NCBI GenBank assembly: GCA_043806315.1
Contig: JAZDHF010000261.1
Span: forward strand, 1 to 14,094
Length of the DNA: 14,094 nt
Reading direction: 5' to 3'
From: SBAX01 sp043806315
GTDB taxonomy: Bacteria; Planctomycetota; Phycisphaerae; UBA1845
The translations under genes were made by a program, and so were the position numbers. Of this stretch, positions 13,288-14,094 are shown in pieces. Under the pieces are notes generated by a model. It was given only the letters and a program-made list of their open reading frames with translations, was not told where the DNA came from and ran no database searches. Position 1 is the stretch's first letter. Each line of letters begins with the position of its first letter.

Positions 13288-13340
13288 TGTAGCCACGGGT
13301 AGAGCGAGTCCGCCACGGGCGGACGAGCGGAACCCGTGGT
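13288..13340. repeat. REP palindrome, copy 2 (between TIR and RAYT)
   Basis: The outer stem is CCACGGGT (13293-13300) with ACCCGTGG (13332-13339). The inner stem is GTCCGCC-ACG-GGCGGAC (13308-13324). The two are separated by an internal loop AGAGCGA / GAGCGGA. A TGTAG tag precedes the outer stem, as in copy 3 (reverse orientation). It lies between the divergent TIR and RAYT genes. Confidence 0.85.
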
Positions 13341-13364
13341 GCGGATCGTTCCACCCGATTCGAG

Positions 13365-13383
13365 TTCGCCCCGGAGGGGCGAA
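13365..13383. repeat. C4/G4 hairpin just upstream of RAYT start
   Basis: TTCGCCCC-GGA-GGGGCGAA is a perfect 8-bp stem. Its right edge overlaps GAAGGG, the likely Shine-Dalgarno of the transposase gene, so the hairpin could mask its ribosome binding site. Confidence 0.75.
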
Positions 13384-13392
13384 GGGTCTTTG

Positions 13393-13845
13393 ATGCCAGG
13401 GACGTACTCACAGATTCTCTTCCACGCCGTTTTTTCGACGAAAGGCCGCGCGGGATTCATCAGACCCGAAATCCAACCTCGGCTATACGACTACATCGGC
13501 GGGATCGTGCGTGCTGAGAAGGGCACGCTCTATGCGATCGGCGGCATGGCCGATCACGTTCACCTGTTGTTGCGCTGGCGAACTGACGCGGCCATCGCAG
13601 ACCTTATGCGCACGGTGAAGGCGAGGTCGTCACTGTGGGTGCACCAGACCTTTGAGGGCCTCGCCATGTTCGCGTGGCAAGAAGGATATGCCGTGTTTTC
13701 GGTTAGCAGGTCAGCCGAACCAGACGTGAAACGGTACATCGAGAATCAAGGGGCGCACCACAAGGAACGTGACTTCAAGGAGGAACTTCTCGCCTTGCTG
13801 CGAGCCCACGGCGTGGACTTCGACGAGCGTTACGTGTTCGATTGA
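13393..13845 (+). CDS. REP-associated tyrosine transposase (IS200-type, RAYT)
   Basis: This 150-residue single-domain protein is of usual family length. It has the Y1/HUH signature: the metal-binding HVH (H55, H57) in GGMADHVHLLLRW, and the catalytic tyrosine Y115 in VKRYIENQGAHHKERDF. FSVSRS (102-107) is typical of the solitary transposase branch. Such enzymes nick and rejoin single-stranded DNA at palindromic REP sequences, and are usually single-copy and domesticated, with no tnpB partner; none is visible here. The ATG at 13393 (MPGTYSQILFHAVFSTKGRA) has GAAGGG six bases upstream and matches the family N-terminus; the longer in-frame start at 13336 lies within the REP palindrome. Inverted REP copies at 13288-13340 and 13909-13953 flank it, as expected for a RAYT acting on its own repeats. 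The gene looks intact, so it may still be active. Confidence 0.92.
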   Translation: MPGTYSQILFHAVFSTKGRAGFIRPEIQPRLYDYIGGIVRAEKGTLYAIGGMADHVHLLLRWRTDAAIADLMRTVKARSSLWVHQTFEGLAMFAWQEGYAVFSVSRSAEPDVKRYIENQGAHHKERDFKEELLALLRAHGVDFDERYVFD

Positions 13846-13870
13846 TTAGACGACCCGACTGACCGGTCCG

Positions 13871-13888
13871 CCGCCCCATCCGGGGCGG
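13871..13888. repeat. C4/G4 hairpin downstream of RAYT
   Basis: CCGCCCC-ATCC-GGGGCGG is a 7-bp stem with a 4-nt loop, 26 nt after the transposase stop and 20 nt before REP copy 3. It completes the pattern of one such hairpin beside every REP palindrome. Confidence 0.65.
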
Positions 13889-13908
13889 GATGATCGCGCC
13901 GCCTATGT

Positions 13909-13953
13909 CCCACGGGTTCCGTTCGCCTCCGGCGAACTCCACCCGTGGCTACA
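13909..13953. repeat. REP palindrome, copy 3, inverted (3' side of RAYT)
   Basis: The outer stem is CCACGGGT (13910-13917) with ACCCGTGG (13941-13948). The inner stem is GTTCGCC-TCC-GGCGAAC (13921-13937). Read on the minus strand it begins TGTAGCCACGGGTGGAG, matching the start of copy 2 (TGTAGCCACGGGTAGAG). The orientation is opposite to copies 1 and 2. Confidence 0.85.
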
Positions 13954-13963
13954 ACCCTCACCC

Positions 13964-14094
13964 TTACCCACAACTTTTCTCCCGCAACAGATCGCGATGG
14001 AGTTCGAGCCCTTGCACGAGGGGCATGACTTTGTTCCAACCCTTCCAGATGGTTTGCCAGCCCGGCAGGCCGTCGCTTTTTCGTGCCAGAAAGC
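13964..14094 (-). CDS. IS4-like transposase, C-terminal end, partial
   Basis: An open frame enters from the right edge on the minus strand and stops with TAA at 13964-13966, leaving 42 residues: FLARKSDGLPGWQTIWKGWN, then KVMPLVQGLELHRDLLREKS and CG. The motif 'LARKSDG-PGWQTIW-GW' is the C-terminal tail I know from IS4-type DDE transposases, where it follows the last conserved block. Only this end is visible, so it is unknown whether the copy is complete or a remnant. The catalytic residues would lie beyond the window. Its stop is followed within 11 nt by REP copy 3, so an insertion-sequence end or a REP target may coincide there. Another open frame overlaps this stretch but is less protein-like. 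Confidence 0.6.
   Translation of the reverse strand, partial: FLARKSDGLPGWQTIWKGWNKVMPLVQGLELHRDLLREKSCG

Noticed and set aside
13181..13411. N-terminal extension of the TIR protein by 77 residues
   Set aside because: It would cross the REP palindrome, the C4/G4 hairpins and the putative promoter, while the ATG at 13180 has GAGGAG at ideal spacing.
12167..13845. Complete Pycsar or CBASS operon
   Set aside because: Only the effector-type protein is present; no cyclase or CD-NTase gene is within the window, so the system type cannot be claimed.
12103..13953. CRISPR array from the repeated palindromes
   Set aside because: Only three diverged copies, at intervals of about 0.6-1.2 kb and in mixed orientation, with genes between them and no cas genes.

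Overview
The window looks like a high-GC Planctomycetes chromosome, probably from a Phycisphaerae-like or uncultured lineage. The support is a planctomycete-style VWA gene cluster (DUF58, BatA, a VWA/glutamine-amidotransferase-like protein, a DUF4175-like coiled-coil protein, a small secreted protein, a prenyltransferase-like toroid), Sec signal peptides on the small proteins, and several families of short palindromic repeats of the kind that litter such genomes. No rRNA, tRNA, CRISPR array or replication origin was seen.

Left and centre (1-11865, all minus strand): six tightly packed genes are read from 11865 down to 644. In transcription order they are DUF58 (11865-10927), BatA/VWA (10919-8655), VWA + GATase-like (8645-6138), a 1162-residue DUF4175-like membrane coiled-coil protein (6008-2520), a small secreted protein (2501-1737) and a prenyltransferase/squalene-cyclase-like toroid (1744-644, overlapping the previous gene by 8 nt). 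Most junctions are under 20 nt; the exception is 6015-6137, which holds a palindromic repeat. A stem-loop (602-627) follows the last gene. After a repeat-filled gap, a partial secreted hypothetical protein runs off the left edge (463 to <1). The MoxR AAA+ gene that normally heads such clusters is not upstream of DUF58.

Right (about 11866-14094): this is an accessory island. It carries a solitary TIR-type (CAP12/Pycsar-effector-like) protein on the minus strand (13180-12167), a solitary IS200-type REP-associated tyrosine transposase (RAYT) on the plus strand (13393-13845) and the C-terminal end of an IS4-like transposase at the right edge (13964 to >14094). Three copies of one palindrome of about 45-53 nt lie at 12103-12150, 13288-13340 and 13909-13953. 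The first two are direct and bracket the TIR gene; the last two are inverted and bracket the RAYT. Each sits beside smaller GCCCC/GGGGC hairpins, giving a REP-TIR-REP-RAYT-REP layout.

The most unusual signal is how far short repeats have entered coding sequence. The VWA/GATase-like gene carries three repeat-derived segments, all read in frame. The small secreted protein has an inverted-pair element in frame inside its signal peptide, possibly with a 5-bp target duplication. A shared 21-nt repeat forms the 5' leader and Shine-Dalgarno of the DUF58 gene. A hairpin forms the last codons of the TIR gene. Functions are inferred from recognised motifs only; no database search was possible.
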